This document shows, piece after piece, positions 1 to 13,881 of a stretch of DNA of 64,000 nt; the stretch's first letter is position 1, and each line of letters opens with the position of its first letter. A program made the position numbers and the translations under genes. The DNA is from Sympetrum striolatum. Taxonomy: Eukaryota; Arthropoda; Insecta; Odonata; Libellulidae. The notes under the pieces are model-generated. The model made no database searches. It saw only the letters and a list, made by a program, of their open reading frames with translations, and was not told the DNA's origin. The stretch is taken from positions 37,704,943-37,768,942 of the forward strand of contig OX388347.1 of NCBI GenBank assembly GCA_947579665.1, in the 5' to 3' direction.

Positions 1-277
1 CACTATATCTTTCGTTCTTGATAAATAAGTTATATCAGTCAAAGTTTCAGTTTTAAGTTAATTCTACATTACTTACAAAGTCGGTATTCCAACTCTGACG
101 TCCCAGGATAGATTCGTCACAGTAAGGCCTTGGAATACTTAACGGACAGCAATCTGGAGAGTAAAAGATTTTATCTTTTAATTTTTTAAATTTTTCCCAC
201 TTAATTTGAAGAACAGAATTCTATTATAAAAAGTCTATTCAACTTGGTGTTGGTTTCTTTATCAGGTTGAATATATT

Positions 278-317
<40 letters not shown>

Positions 318-1029
318 GAAAATTTAACAAGCTTTTATTGCGCTAAAAACACAAGTAAAATTAAATATCGAGAACCAAAACAACTTCTTACACTTTTCCT
401 TCTATAAAATTTTCCGTATTTTTTAAAATCAGAATTATTATTTGACTTGCATCGCTTTACTCGGCATAAAGAGGAGAATTTACAGTAATATCCTCTCAAA
501 AGAGAGTAATTCTCAACCATTAGCAAAGGAAAACAAACCTTTTATCAGATTAATTAAGCTAATCATCAAACCCAGGGAAGAGTAATCGCTGACTCGTGAA
601 TGATTTTTCATGTGAAGAAAATTCTCATAGGGGTTGAATTACTTTCCTTTTGTTACCCAGTCGATTTACTAGGTTTATAGGTTGAGTAAAATCATATCAG
701 TTCTTAATAACAGATTTCATTTATCAATAGGGATCAGCTTGATGACTGTCCTAATTTTTATCAGATAACTAGATGCGTGTTTTAATAAATAACAGGAAAC
801 TTAATATGCCTTTAATGCTCACAATTCTATTTTAGATATATTGAAGAAAATATAAGTAAAACGCATTGATACGCTTAATAGATCCCAGTGACCTTTGAGA
901 AAGGTATTTTGGAACAGAAAGTATGCCTTTAGAAACGCCATCTGGATCGCAATAGAGCCGTGGCGAATCGACCCGTTGATCGTAAAAATTTAGTCACAGG
1001 CATTTAACCCATGAGCGATATGCACTCTG
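1..1029. other. No gene seen
   Basis: AT-rich DNA with one TA/T simple repeat. Short open frames show no family resemblance. Confidence 0.6.
278..316. repeat. TA microsatellite followed by T tract
   Basis: About ten TA units run directly into about sixteen T residues. No other structure. Confidence 0.9.
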
Positions 1030-1480
1030 ATGTCATTTATCTCGGGCATGGGGCAGGACAAGGCCGCCGAGACCTATTTCGTGCGCATATATTCATCTCC
1101 TTCAGCCTCTTACTCCTGTTTTAGCTTCTCCTCGAACTTTTTTCTTATTATGAATTTCGCCCTTCACTTCTCATCTTCTGCTCACCTCCTGGGCTCTTTG
1201 TCCCTCACGACTTCTTCTCCTTCCTCACCTCCTCCCTTCCTCGTACACAAACTACCGTTAAGTCCCTCTCCCCCACACCGACTCACCTCCGGGACAATCC
1301 TCTCACGCCTACCTACGATCCCCTCCTTTAACCGAATTCCAGTCGTCTTCACATCCTCTCTATCCTAGTTCCTTTTTATCTCTCCCTATCCTCTCCTATA
1401 AACCTCGTTTCCACGTGCTTTATTGCCCCATTCTCTCCGTCGCCTTCTGCTGCATCTCTCCAAGTATAAATCTGCTCTAA
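1030..1480. other. Pyrimidine-rich segment
   Basis: Dominated by C and T on the plus strand (ctcct, cttct, ccctc words). The open frame it supports is Ser/Pro/Phe-rich and looks like a composition artefact. Similar purine or pyrimidine bias recurs near 4.5, 9.0, 15.0 and 17.3 kb. Confidence 0.5.
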
Positions 1481-1680
1481 CGCAGTCAACCTAGGACTCA
1501 GCGGCCTCTTATGGAACGGACGCGGAAGAATTACTAATGAGTGGCAACTATGAGGACGGGCCTATGAGGGAAAATTATAGTACCGATGGTTGGTGTGCTT
1601 TGAACTCCGATAAAAAGATTCAAAAATTCAAATCGAACGTTTCAAAACGTCAGTTTCTTCTACTAAGTCAACACAGATGA

Positions 1681-1811
1681 TGGAAAAGAATCACTTCGCA
1701 CACTCCCAAATAATTTATTGATGCGACATGTTTCGCTAGCAGACTAGAATCAATACATCAATCTATCCCATCAATACATTCTGTGGGAGAGTACGAAGTG
1801 ATTATTTTCCA
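1681..1811. repeat. Inverted repeat, possible small MITE
   Basis: Arms of about 28 bp at 1681-1708 and 1784-1811: TGGAAAAGAATCACTTCG is matched in reverse by CGAAGTGATTATTTTCCA. The loop contains GATGCGACATGTTTCGC and two TCAATACAT copies. There is no clear target duplication. Confidence 0.6.
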
Positions 1812-4800
1812 TTATGATGGCCTTACACAAATTAAAACCAAATATCGAATTCAACAAAGATGGTTATAATAGTAAGGATTGAATTCCAATAATCATCAAA
1901 AAAAGACAGCTGATAACTATTTCACTCATCAAATAAAGGTTTTCAGAGCAGGCACCTTTCTTCAGTTCGTGTGTCACCACCTCAGAAGATGCCCTCTTGA
2001 GCGAAATATGCATCAGCTGTAAGTCTTTATTTGATGGTTTTTGAGGTTTACTTTGATCCTTAAATACAGTTAATTCTGTACGAGGTTGAATATTCAACCT
2101 AGCGAGTACAGAGGTTGATGGAGTAAAACCAGCACATGTTATTCGAAAAGAACGGAAAATTCCGGGACAAAACAGGGAAAATGCAGACTCCAGCCATTTC
2201 CACAAGCTAGAGGTATAAAAATAATTATAGGCTTCATATCTGTTCACAACAATGTGATTTTAGCTAGGAATTACATCATAGTTATCAAACCTAAATAGGT
2301 GTAATAATTTATTTATGAAAATAATTCAGAGTAACCGAAAAGAACCTTAAGGGCAGAGGTCTAAGTAAGTCTTGTATCCATCCCACAAAACTAGGAAATT
2401 TGAAAACTTTGAATTAGCGTTATCCATTATTATTAAAAACAACATATTAACATTAAGATTTTAGAAAATGTTCCGTTTCTTACCCATTTATGGTTTATAT
2501 ATTAAATGGAATTATACATTTTATGAAAAGAAAAGATTTCTCTTCCTCTGCGATACAGAAATCATTCCTTTCCTTCCTTCGACTATAAATTCTAGTATCG
2601 AAAAATTGTTTTTGCAATTTATCTGTTATGTCCGAAATAAGTGAGGAGTGGATGGAAAAGATGATCCAATCAGTCTCCTTTAAAAATCTACATTTTTTTA
2701 ATTATACAACTAAGTATTCTCATTTTGAGATTCGTGATGTTTGTTTACATTAGCTGTTGGACACCTTTAAAACTAACTAAAATGAGATTTAAAGTTAATA
2801 CAACGCAATATCTTTGACATAATAGTTATAAACTTTGGTTAAGATATTGACGAAGAACAGAGTTAAACGAACCTCGACGAACTTCATGAAAGTTAATGAC
2901 CTTAGTTACCCGAGTCGGGGGAGTAATAAATTGGATAAGAAAAATGAATGCCAATTAGGTAAGATTGAAGCCTGAGCTTGTGCCGTGTAATGAGTCCATG
3001 GCAAAAACATTTATTTGGGATCCTTGTCTTCGTCTGTGTGGAAATTACGTTTCACCGAGTTTCTTAAGGAGCAATTTATGGTAAAAAACTTCCCTAACCA
3101 GTTTCCTCAGGAGCAACTCAATTACGTGATTCTCAGAGGACATGTAGGTGAGACTTCGAGTTTTCAACGGACAAGACCGCGAATCCACAACGAAATTTAT
3201 AGTTTATTTCATAAAACAAAAATATGAGCAATGAGTGAAACAAGATGTAAGGTAAAGATCCAAATGAAAGACACAACTTAAAGTTCTATGCCAGATGAAC
3301 CAGCCGTTTCACATACTTTTTCAACATCCCCCACCTACACGCATATTGAACCAGTTATATAACGGTGAGAGCCGACAATTTATCTGACGCCCCAAGAGAC
3401 GTTACCCCGTAATTAGCGTCTCTAAAATAATTTCCGAATACGACAATGGAGGATATATTCCAAACATAAAGTTCAGTGCTTCATCAGCGTCCTTTGCGCC
3501 ACTGGTGCGCCTCTTTCACCGAATTAATTCCATTCAGAAACTCAATTCATCTTCCCGTCCTTACCGCCTCGTGAAACTGGGCGCATCGGACTATTTTTCA
3601 TCTTCGGAAGGGTCTTCTTCCGACTATATTAGGTACTGCAAATGACATCCTAATAGCTCATGTTAAAAATGAAATGTTGCCTTATTATCATTCGCAAACT
3701 TTCACTCGTATCCTGCCGAATATTAATAATGATGTGTAATTTCTTGGACAAAGTTGATATTGAGATTGTCTTATCAAAAGCAATTTTAAAGTATACGAGC
3801 TAGTTTACTTTAAGAATGAGAATTATTCTCAAGGATTCAACCTTAGTGTATAACTCAATCATTTTTTTTTCCTGGCACCATTACAGAAGAGAATGTTTCA
3901 GCATATGGTTGAGGCTTATTCAGCCATTTTCTATTTATTCCTGACGAAGTGTCCTTTAATATTTAGTTTTGATCCGAAAATTATTGATACTTAAATTCCT
4001 TTTAGAACCTACCTACCAAAGGAATTGTTTGTAATTTCATCCCATATATCACAGCAAAATTACGGCTTATAATATGTTCTTCCGTTGTAAAATTTGCACT
4101 AATCTGATTTTAATATTAGCTCATAACCATAAAATTTCTTCTTAGAGAATCGATATGAATTATAATGCGCAAATTTTATTTTTTACAGTAATATTTATTA
4201 TGATGTATGTACCAAATGAATATGTGTCATTCCGTAGTTCCTACACGGTATTCATTTCATAAATAAAAATGCCTACTTTCTGGTTATGGTGAAAGTTTTA
4301 AAGAATCCCTGACATACCTTTTTTGCGTGTAAGTAATGCTCCATTCTCTGGAGAAGTCATGAGACATAGAGCATTAAACTGTTATCGTTAATATATACTT
4401 CTATAAATGCTCTTCTGACCCATGTTTGAGTCGAGAGATTGTTAGTGTGTTGCCGCGTACACAATGAATTTTGGTAGACGTCCAATTATGATTCTGACGG
4501 CTTGAACCACTCTCTTCTTTCCTTGTTCCTAGTTCCTCACCCTCCTACTTTTCCTGACTCAATCTTTCGACGGACCGAATCCCTTCCTCTTTCTAATAGC
4601 CTTCTTTCCTCTACGATGCTTTTACATACAAACCGGAATGAGAAAAAAAAATTCCGCGCATGATGAGATATAATTTTCGGAAACGATGAAAGAAGGAATC
4701 CAGAGATTCATCCGGCATTCGGTCCCAGGAAAGGGAAAATTGGCGCTCACCTCTGCTGACCCCGCGAGATACCAACCTTGCCTTGTTTAATGACACATCG

Positions 4801-7800
4801 GAAAATCTTCTACCGAAGTGTTTAATCACTATCGCGCAAATTCTACTTTTTTCATTTTATAATCAAAATAGAAGCTTCCCAATAAATTTCTATCATTTCC
4901 GTTTTAAAGATTCTCAAACTTACGTATTGTGGTTTATACCCATGTTATAAGTGTCTCTTTTAGAGATAAATGATAGGAAGGAAATACACTTAAATTACAA
5001 ATACTGAAAACGGAAACAATGAACTGACAACATCATAAAACTAGGTGGATAATAACAGAGCTTGGCTGAAAAAATGTTCTTTCATTATTACATACATACA
5101 AAGGACTTTATTAGGCGAATTATTACCAGTTGAATACTGAAAATCTTCATGATTAAAAATCTTGTTCAGTTGTATATGTCTATTCAAACACGAGACGTGG
5201 AAAATACTAATTAATCCTTACTCTGTCTGTCTGTCAAGCTTCGATATCTAGGTCGTATTTTTTATTTTGAGTGACGTTTATGGAATTAGTTAGTATTTTC
5301 TATTTTCTGAAGGATACGTATAATATCAGCGTCTTACAGACCACGAGTTTGTAATTTCTATCATCGAAGAGAATATATATGCTTGAATCTTTAGCTAGTA
5401 ATTACTGTGTAAGAATCAAATTCTAATTCAAATTTTGTCCTGCAGCAAAGATGACTATCCCATTTCCTATAAAATTTGTTATTGGACACAAATATTCACA
5501 AATTCATTCAGAAATATAAAATCAAAATTTGAACAATGCTTTCGTTATCTTGATCCTTTCCATCAGCAGTGTCCGAGAAATTCTAAAGTCTTTAGTACGA
5601 TTATAACTGACTCCAAGGATTTGTACAACTCGTGCTAATTCTTTTCTTAAAAATCGACTTAAAACAAAGGACTGGTTAGGTTTTATTTGTACTTTAGATT
5701 TAAAGACTTAAGTAAATCAATAATCTAGTTTTGAATATACACGAGAAGCTTCCTCGAATGACGGATCCCCACTTTCTCGTTCTAGTTCTAACCATTCTCT
5801 AAACGCACGTGGCTGGAGGAACCGAGAAAGTAAAGAAAACAAACGCGCGCCACTTGAACCCGTAAACAGAAGTCGCTCTTTCGTTTCCTGTAAATAATAA
5901 AACAAGTTGACAAAGAGGAAAGGAGAAGCTGATCTCTAACGACATTGATAACAAAGGAGTTCACGCGAATAGAAGTTCGATTCAATTTATACTCACATAG
6001 CTTTCATTTTCTGGTAAAAATATTTTCCATCAGACCTCAATCCATATTAACAACATTCTCAGAAAATTTAAATGCCAGGAAGAAAACTTGATGAGGCTAA
6101 ATACTATGTCTGTACTTTTCAGGTGGATATTGGAAAAAACCTAACTGTACCTCTTAAGTGATGCAAAAACTTTAATCTTTTTGATGCACAATGTGCATTT
6201 ACAAGAAAGCAATTTAACCAGAAAAGCGCCGAACACACTATAAACTAATTCGTTTTATTCTTGCTGACAATAAATTCTCACTAAAAATTGCTCAATACAT
6301 AAATAGACAAATGAGCACAATCACTACACTAATAAAACATGTACGTCCCTAATTTTTGTGAATATTTCTAAGTTTCGACGATTAATTATCCATTTTTGAT
6401 TCAAATTATAAAAATAATCTTCGAAGTTCGACTCAAATGTTTCACAAAATTTTGAGTTTCTTTCTATTTTCATTGTATTATTCCTGCAATCATATTATCT
6501 CTTTTGAGGTTTTTTCACTTTTCTTATCACTATCATCACCTTTCGAGGAATCTACTCTCCTACGTCAATTCTAAGAATAGTTACAGTGCAACATACGATC
6601 CGGAGATCAGGATGTATAACTCCGGGCGATAGGGAAAGAAAGGCGGACCCGGATAGGGCTACGCGTTAAAGAATTACGTAATCAAACTCACGTATAAAAA
6701 TCATACCATTCATCTGCCATGGATGGATTGGTATTTTAAAACGCAACACAAATTAAACAGAAATATATTAAAATTAATTACTCGAATCGAATACATTTTT
6801 ATCGTTCGAGAAAACTTCTAAAATTACGATTTAAATTTGATTAACTGAGTAATGTTATGGTAGATTATAACGCAGAGATAATATTCCATTTTTTTATTTG
6901 GTGACGAAAAAAGCTTGGGGGAAAATTATTTGAATGATTGGAATTTGCTTCAGGAAGTAACCAAAGGTCGCATTAACTGTAATATTATTAAATCTAATAT
7001 AATATATCTCAAAGGCACCTCTTAATGAGCTATTTCGCTCAAAAGGATCTGATCTTAAAATAAAGTTTTCTTAAAATGTAAAATTTGCAAGGCGAAATCA
7101 GTATTACTAAACATTAAAAAAATCATTTGATCCATACGATAAGCAACCACTCATTTAACCACTATTTTACTCACTCACTTCCTCTATTCAAGCTATAGAG
7201 TGTGTAGTTTTTTTGGTGTGTTGACAGCTTAGGTCATTTAGCAGCATTTGCAAATTTAAATTACTAACTCAAACCTCTAAAGACGACTTAAAATATAATT
7301 TTGAGCTCCATTGAAATTTCATTAGTTTAAAAAAATATATAAATAAACTGATAAAAAGGATAAATTTGACAATTCATAAAATGAGGAAATGTTTGAAGTT
7401 TTAGGAAAAGCCCTGTTTTTCCGATGAAGTAAAGTAATCGAGGTATGGAGTCGCTATCGTCTCCGAGTACTGCAGCTTAGTCCCCTATGATCCCCGGCGA
7501 CGTTCAAGCTATTTCATGAGTTGTAATAAAGTTCTTTTGAGTTGGAATCGCAACAGGTAACAAACCAATGAGGAAGCACTCCCCAAAATGGCTATTTTCG
7601 TCTTTATCGGCGTATTAAGGGACCAAGGAGACCACCGTAGCCGAGCAGCACTCCATCGAAACCTCTCGTTTAGCATCATCCTCACTAACCGAAATAAATC
7701 ATACACGAGCGACAAGAATAGAGAAGTTGCGCATTTCCCCCCTCCATCTACTACCCTTCCTACCGCGGAACTATCCACCAATCAGCGCACAGATCCTCCG

Positions 7801-7899
7801 AACCATTTGACTCACCAGATACGACTCCGAACCACACATCAAACCGAGCCTCTTGTATTTCCGATTGCAATACTACAAGTACTACTCCACTTAAAAATC
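1812..7899. other. No gene seen, 6.1 kb
   Basis: AT-rich with a pyrimidine-rich patch near 4,500-4,600 and a more GC-rich patch at 7,440-7,900. The short frames, for example at 1864-2247, show no motif. A reversed relative of the 18.5/20.3-kb repeat (CGTCTTTATCGGCGT) is at about 7,597. Confidence 0.55.
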
Positions 7900-7977
7900 C
7901 CCCCATAACTCATAACCCTCTTGCTACCACCCGCTCTTTGCAGCTCCGGCCAACGACGCCGCTACTAGACCTTGATA

Positions 7978-8795
7978 CGTCATGAGACTGACGCGGGAGG
8001 AAGAACTGAAGAAATCTATTAAAATTCTTCTAAATAGTAGAAAATACTTCCTACTGGAAACTAACTGGTATCCATTGCATGGGAAAAGTTTCAAGTGACT
8101 GGATGAGTGTCAAATCAATAAGATCTTCCAAAAAATTCAATTCCATCGATATGAATAGCAAATAATAATATAAAGCATCAGAGATTGAGATTGTTAAGTC
8201 TCTTCTTACATCTAACCCTTCGTCATATTAGTTTTAAAGAAAGAGTTAATGGAAATATGACATCGTTAATTGCTGTTTATGTTAGATTATCACAGTCTCC
8301 ACCATAGATATTATATCTTTTCGTCTACTCCGTACACTGAAACTTTTTTACACAATAATCGTTGTGCTGACCTCGGTGGCGGAATAGTTAATCTTTGCAA
8401 AGCTAGGTCCCCGGTTCAAGACCCCGGAATTTTTCCAGGCTAGGGCATGGATGCTTGTGTTCGATGTGTTTGTGTATAAAAGTTTAATTGTAAGACTACA
8501 ATTCGCCCTAATAAAAAGTCGCCATTAACATTACTATCCCATTCATTTAAAATCGGCTGGTAATAGCTGCTGTATCGATGTTTCAACATGCAATTTACGC
8601 TTAAGTACTCGATGGTAGAATTATTTTAAATTTCATTCCATTTTATTTTCTAAAAATTCAAAACTCAACCAGTTTCTTCGCCTGCATTCTTTTTCATTTC
8701 GTGTCGATAATCTAGACTTGAATTCGAAGGATAGTCAGAATCGGAGATCCAGCCAAATTGATAACCTTATATTATGCATATTAAGCATCTAAAAA
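7978..8795. repeat. Segmental duplication, copy A
   Basis: Diverged duplicate of 13882-14950. Matching blocks include GACGCGGGAGGAAGAA versus GACGCAGGAGGAAGAA, TTTACGCTTAAGTACT versus TTTACGCTTAAATACT, and AATTCGAAGGATAGTCAGAA versus AATTCGAAGGATAGTCGGAA. Copy A carries the SINE-like insertion at 8365-8540. Confidence 0.7.
8365..8540 (+). repeat. tRNA-derived SINE-like insertion
   Basis: CTCGGTGGCGGAATAGTTAA resembles the 5' half of a tRNA with its A-box, and CCCCGGTTCAAGACCCCGG forms a near-perfect T-arm and B-box. It lies where copy A of the 8/14-kb duplication contains sequence absent from copy B, which supports a later insertion. Confidence 0.65.
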
Positions 8796-8819
8796 TCCTT
8801 TCATAACTCCTAACACTAG

Positions 8820-9350
8820 CTACCTCGCTCTTTCTAGCTCGGGCCAACAGCGCCGCGACTACCACGAGACCTCGATCGTCTTCTCCGCTGGAACCCATCG
8901 CTGCAGCTCGCGCACCGTCGGACTTTCACCGCCGCTGCTTCGTTCGCTACGCCCGTTGAAATCTCCCGATTCCTCCGGGGGCGCCCCATCCTCGCACCCC
9001 GTCCTCTCCGCCCATTCACCCCTTCCTCTCATCCTTCATCCTCCATCATCCACCTCCACCCTCGCCATGTCCCGCCCTCACCCTTTGTCTCAAAGGGACT
9101 CGAGCCGCAGTGGCTTTCATGAGAAGGGCGGTGGCAAAGAAGGATGGACGGCACGATGGATGAGGGAAGCCGGGGAGAGAGAGTGCGGGATCGCGGGGGT
9201 GGCCGAAGGGAGTGGGCGACGCGGGAGAAATATGGAGAAGAGCGAATTCGGAAAGGAAGAGGAAGTCGGAGATGAGACAGAGAGATGGGCGCGAGAGAAA
9301 TGGGGAAAAAGCGGAGTGAGGGGGAAAATGTGTAGCAAAGATTTGAGATA
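8820..9350. other. CpG-rich island with pyrimidine-to-purine strand switch
   Basis: A CpG-rich head, then a pyrimidine-rich stretch (about 8990-9070), then a purine-rich stretch (about 9120-9340) on the plus strand. Overlapping open frames on both strands are low-complexity Arg/Gly/Ser/Pro sequences with no family signature, so I do not call a gene. Confidence 0.4.
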
Positions 9351-9597
9351 AAATACTTAGGACGTTGAATGAATGAACAGGTTCTCTTCTTAAGCCATAA
9401 ATCGGTTGCGCCTTTCAAACCCGATGGGGGCGTCTCAGGTGGAAATTCTATGCGCGGAATTTTCTGGAAAACGGAAACGAGGCTCGGATTCGCAGCCACC
9501 AATAGGTGGCAATTCACGGATGCGGTAAAATAACCGAGATCTGCACTCCTGTTACATGAACGAACCTCCGATGTTTACTGCTACTGAAAACAAAGTA

Positions 9598-9853
9598 CAG
9601 AGTGATTCAAAAGTCTTGCTATGATAACGGAAAATCAGAATTTTTTATTTTTCAACTTAGATACATAAAATAAAGATGAAAATGTAACTAAATACATCAA
9701 TTGTATTACCAAACATCAAGTTTTATTTTAAAACTATAAAAATTAGAATTTGAAATATTTATTAACATTTTCATCTTTATTTAATTTATCTACGTCGAAA
9801 AATTAAAACGTTTTGATTTTCCGTAATCATAACAAGGCTCTTAAATCACTCAG
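9598..9853. mobile_element. TA-flanked hairpin MITE
   Basis: 256 bp made of two arms of about 100 bp that are imperfect reverse complements, separated by a short AT-rich loop. Ends read CAGAGTGATTCAAAAGTC and, inward from the right, CTGAGTGATTTAAGAGCC. Both arms contain ATAACGGAAAATCA or a close relative and AATAAAGATGAAAATG. TA lies directly outside both ends. It would fold into a long hairpin if transcribed. Confidence 0.75.
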
Positions 9854-12800
9854 TATACATATTTCTTGGGACTTCGAAGAAGCACAAAATGAATTAAATA
9901 TAATCTAGAAGAATAATTGGCATCGGACTTTTTAATATGAAAGAATTTATGTGACAACACTGAGAATGGCATTAAGATTATCGACATTGTTCAAAAACAC
10001 GTTCAACGAAACGCAGTATTAATAGCCTCAAGGCCATCAAGTCATTGGGAACTCTTTCAATACGGTAATTTTCAATTTGTATTTACCGATCTAGCATCTT
10101 ATTAAGATATCGAGGAGTATTATTCAATGAGATTATATAACCTTTGTTAAGAGTTGTTTTAAATTACATATGTCGACATTTCAATGTGGGCGATGGGGTT
10201 TGGGAAAAGTAAATTAATTCACTCCATTGCTAAGTATATAACATATCATTAGGAATTAATCAAGTGAGAGAGGTCATTCACGAGGAAATGGTCGGAGAAA
10301 AAGGTCGGAGAAAAATTTATATCGAAGACATGCAACGCAAATAGGATTACTATGGAGTGTAAAAGTGTACGCATTTTATCAGAAAATCGTAAAAAGAAAA
10401 ATAAAACTCTGAAGCAAGAAAAGAAAGAGGTAAATAATCCTTCTGCCATTTGTAAAATACAGAGCAAACCTTTTAGTGGGGTGTACTAATGAGAACGCAT
10501 TTCTATCTTGAAGATACCAATAACAGGTTAAAGAAAATATGAGAGATGAGTGCCTAAGAAAAATGAGAATCTTTACAAAATGCAATAAAAAATCAAAATA
10601 CAGAATAATATGTATTCATGTTTCGAAATAAATACTTTATTCTGTGGACATTATATTTTGATTTCTTAGTGTATTTTTAGAATTAAGTTTCACTTGAGGC
10701 TATTAATTTAGAGAATCCTTAGATTATACCGGTCAGAATTATTTGCTTCTCTAGCAGCGATCTATACTAAAAGCACACTGTAAGTAGATATCAAAGGTCA
10801 GCCATTTGACTTTTTGCAATATTTTACTATGTTTACAATGTTGGGGTAGCTGCAATCTTGAGCATCACGGATTTAAAATTTATTATGATTTAAGTCTGTA
10901 AAGAAAAAATCTGCTTTCATTAGAATCTTTAATAATTATACTTTTTAGTTGATGACGTATGTTTAAACCATCAAAGAACAAAAATTGGTAAAAATCACAG
11001 CCCGTGCTGCAATATAGAAACTGGACAGACACAAGATAATGGAGTGTGTATTGGAATGCCGTGATATATTGGTTCAATCATATTTTCCTCGTACGTCGGC
11101 TCAAGTGAAGATGGCTGATGTATTTCAAGGGTGTTATTCAAAACCACTCAGAAAGGATTTAAAGGCATATTATGAAAATACTAGTTATTTTCAATGCGTT
11201 CTGCAAATAAAATATATTAATTTATGCACTAATAAAGTAAATTAACCGATACCATGGCTTTTCTGAATAAATAAAACCGGTTTGGACACAAAAGCCAATA
11301 TTATCAGGATTCATTCCTAGCATCCTTAAATGTTGCAGAGAATATTTTAGTCATATATATTTAGTCATAGCTAGAGGATTAAAAGATTAAATATTGACCT
11401 GAATTCTTAATTATCTACTCTAAAACTTCTATAAAACTATGTTAAAATTTGGGGAACAAAATCATAGAAAACCTTCATTTACAAAACTTTTAAAGCCATC
11501 TTTCGTTTAAAAATAACGACTAAACAAGTATCAGCGAACAAAAATTCAACGGAATCAGATGTCAAGCATTTGTAACGCCACACAGCAGACAATAAAACCA
11601 ACTATTTTAAGTTACTTTGGGGCAAATGCTCCCCTAGGACCCGTTGCGCAACGGAGGAATGCCATTCACCCGTTTACAAACGTATGCGATTCCCGTAAGC
11701 CAGCGAATGCCTGTTCACTATTCAAGATGCTTCCGCACTTGAAAGAACTTGTTGCACTTTCCTTATCTTTGAAATCTAGCATCTCAAGCGCGGAGGGGTA
11801 ATCCTTAGCATGAAGGGAAAGGAATGAAGGTTGTAGCAATCGAATTGAAGGAGAGATTCTCATATTAAGGTTGCAGGAATGTAGTTTCCATCTAAAATTT
11901 ATTCATAAGTATCTTCCTTTATTTTACTCAAAGAGTCTGAAAAATCGAGCTATAGCTATCCATTTTGGTCTTAAGGTATAATTAAGGCTTCGAGAATTTT
12001 TCTGTGGAAAGATACAGGAAGACTTTACTTGGCAGTAATATATTTGCTTAACTTTCACCCTCTGATAGTCATATTACTAAATTGTGACTATTGTTTATCA
12101 TCTAAGGGAAAAATTATAAAATGGTAATATTTAAATTGATGTTACCACAATCGAGGACCAAGGCGTATAAAAAGGGATATTGGACGATATCTATGGATAT
12201 GACACAGTTTAACAATGTCATAGTGTCACAGTGTGACGTCACACACATCTATTAAGATAGCTACCAAGTTTCTCCACATTGCTGTGTTAACATTCTGGCC
12301 CTCACCGGCCACTAAACCTGAGTTTATCCGGACATAAAGATAAATCATAAATCTCATTTATTAAAGGAGGCATTAAAACAAACTTCCGTGTATTTGAAAA
12401 TAATATCTACACCCTTGCTGTTGCTGTTGCTATAGATACATTGCATTTTGTCGTTGAATCAACAAAACGATTTTCAAGTTACTGAGAAGGAACTGGAAAA
12501 TCCTGAAGAGTAACTTTTAGCAGCCGCGCTTATATAATTTAATTATTCTATTATAATTTTCTCGATCTTCCTCGAAGATGTATGATTACCACCTACAGTT
12601 GTTACTTGGCACAATTTTCAATCGCGCTGCGATTTCCAGAGAAGATTTAAATCGTCTCAATGCCTCATAATCTATCCTTTTCACGCAAATTGAAAAATTG
12701 CAGCATTCAAACGATTAAATGAAGTGATTTTCAATGTCGCAATTTTAATGATTCGAGAATATCATGTAACTATTATGCAAACAGAATTGGATTTGACTCA

Positions 12801-13881
12801 TCGTTACGAATAAATTCAAATCTTATTCTTATTGCGATTAAATAATTATGCATAAGGACTTAAAAGTTAATAAAAAAATCTTCAAATTCCTTCCAATATT
12901 CTCGATGTTCAGTTAATTAGTAAGTGGAATGTTCACACAAACTTCTCTTCCTACAGAGTTGTCTTTCAGTTGAAATTTCTGAAGAAAACAAGGAAGACTG
13001 AAGACTAAAATAACGGTTTCGATTCACAGGTAGAGAATTCCACTCCTAATTAAATTCAAGTAGGAACGTTTTCGTAGCTCTTTAAATTTCTCTCAGAATG
13101 GATATTACAAATAATCTTAGAATAGATAAGTCGATTTATAATGAACCTCAGGTAGGTTCAAAAAGACAAAGATAATCTATTGTAAAGAGCAATGTAGGTT
13201 AATTTTCTTTTATAGTTAAATATATAAAAAAGTTTTAATAGTATGATTAAGCGGACGTACATTTTCGTGCGATATGTATGTCATTTTATGCGCATAGGGG
13301 TGCGAATACATCATTGCAAGATGATTTTTTCTTTACTCACAATTAGCAAGTGAAAGACGAGATCACCGCAAATAAAAAACACCTCCTTCGTCAGGCTGTA
13401 ATCTCATTGACCTAATTCAAATGTACCACTAAAACTTGCACACGCACACACAAACAAAAACACACTCTATTTTGGACACGAAGCGGCAAAAGTGGACACT
13501 AAAATTTCTTTTTTTTCCAGTGGTAACAAAATAAATTCACCAAATCGCATACAAAATATGGATCCAAAGTCAACGTTCACTACTCGACCGCGTACAAGGA
13601 ACTGAAATATTTGAGAAAAATTATGACATCGCAACGAAAGCAGACCTCTCATTTCCTTTGGCGTCACTCCTTCCCGATAAACGATCTAAAACAATGCAAA
13701 CGAAATAAGAGACCGAAGTACTGTTGGTCTAATCGGAACCTCGAAAATTTCATCAATGGCCAGGTTATATAGCTTGCGCAAACTTTGTGGAATTACCAAG
13801 GGCAACGAGCTCATTGAATACTATGAATCATTCGTTTATGAGTTTTTAACAGCATGTGTACGCCATTTCATTTCGATATAA
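9854..13881. other. No gene seen, 4 kb
   Basis: AT-rich DNA containing the CRE palindrome at 12.23 kb and a CA-rich patch near 13,435-13,465. A moderately GC-rich pocket at 11,560-11,830 supports open frames on both strands without recognisable domains. Confidence 0.55.
12231..12244. promoter_or_regulatory. Perfect 14-bp CRE palindrome
   Basis: GTGTGACGTCACAC contains the full cAMP-response element TGACGTCA. A TATAAAAAG lies about 65 bp upstream, at about 12,168. No coding exon follows that I can recognise, so its function is unproven. Confidence 0.35.

Larger units (their letters stand above)
7900..8880. repeat. Short direct repeats flanking duplication copy A
   Basis: CGCTCTTTGCAGCTCCGGCC at about 7,932 and CGCTCTTTCTAGCTCGGGCC at about 8,826 sit in longer matching context (CATAACTC before, CGCCGC and CTAC after). 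They lie about 895 bp apart, just outside copy A. They could be the remains of terminal repeats or of a tandem duplication. Confidence 0.5.

Noticed and set aside
1864..2247. 127-codon minus-strand frame
   Set aside because: No motif, no homology that I can recognise, and no exon-like splice context.
9029..9517. 162-codon minus-strand frame and overlapping frames on the other strand
   Set aside because: Overlapping frames on both strands of a biased, CpG-rich segment, all Ser/Pro/Arg-rich without motifs.
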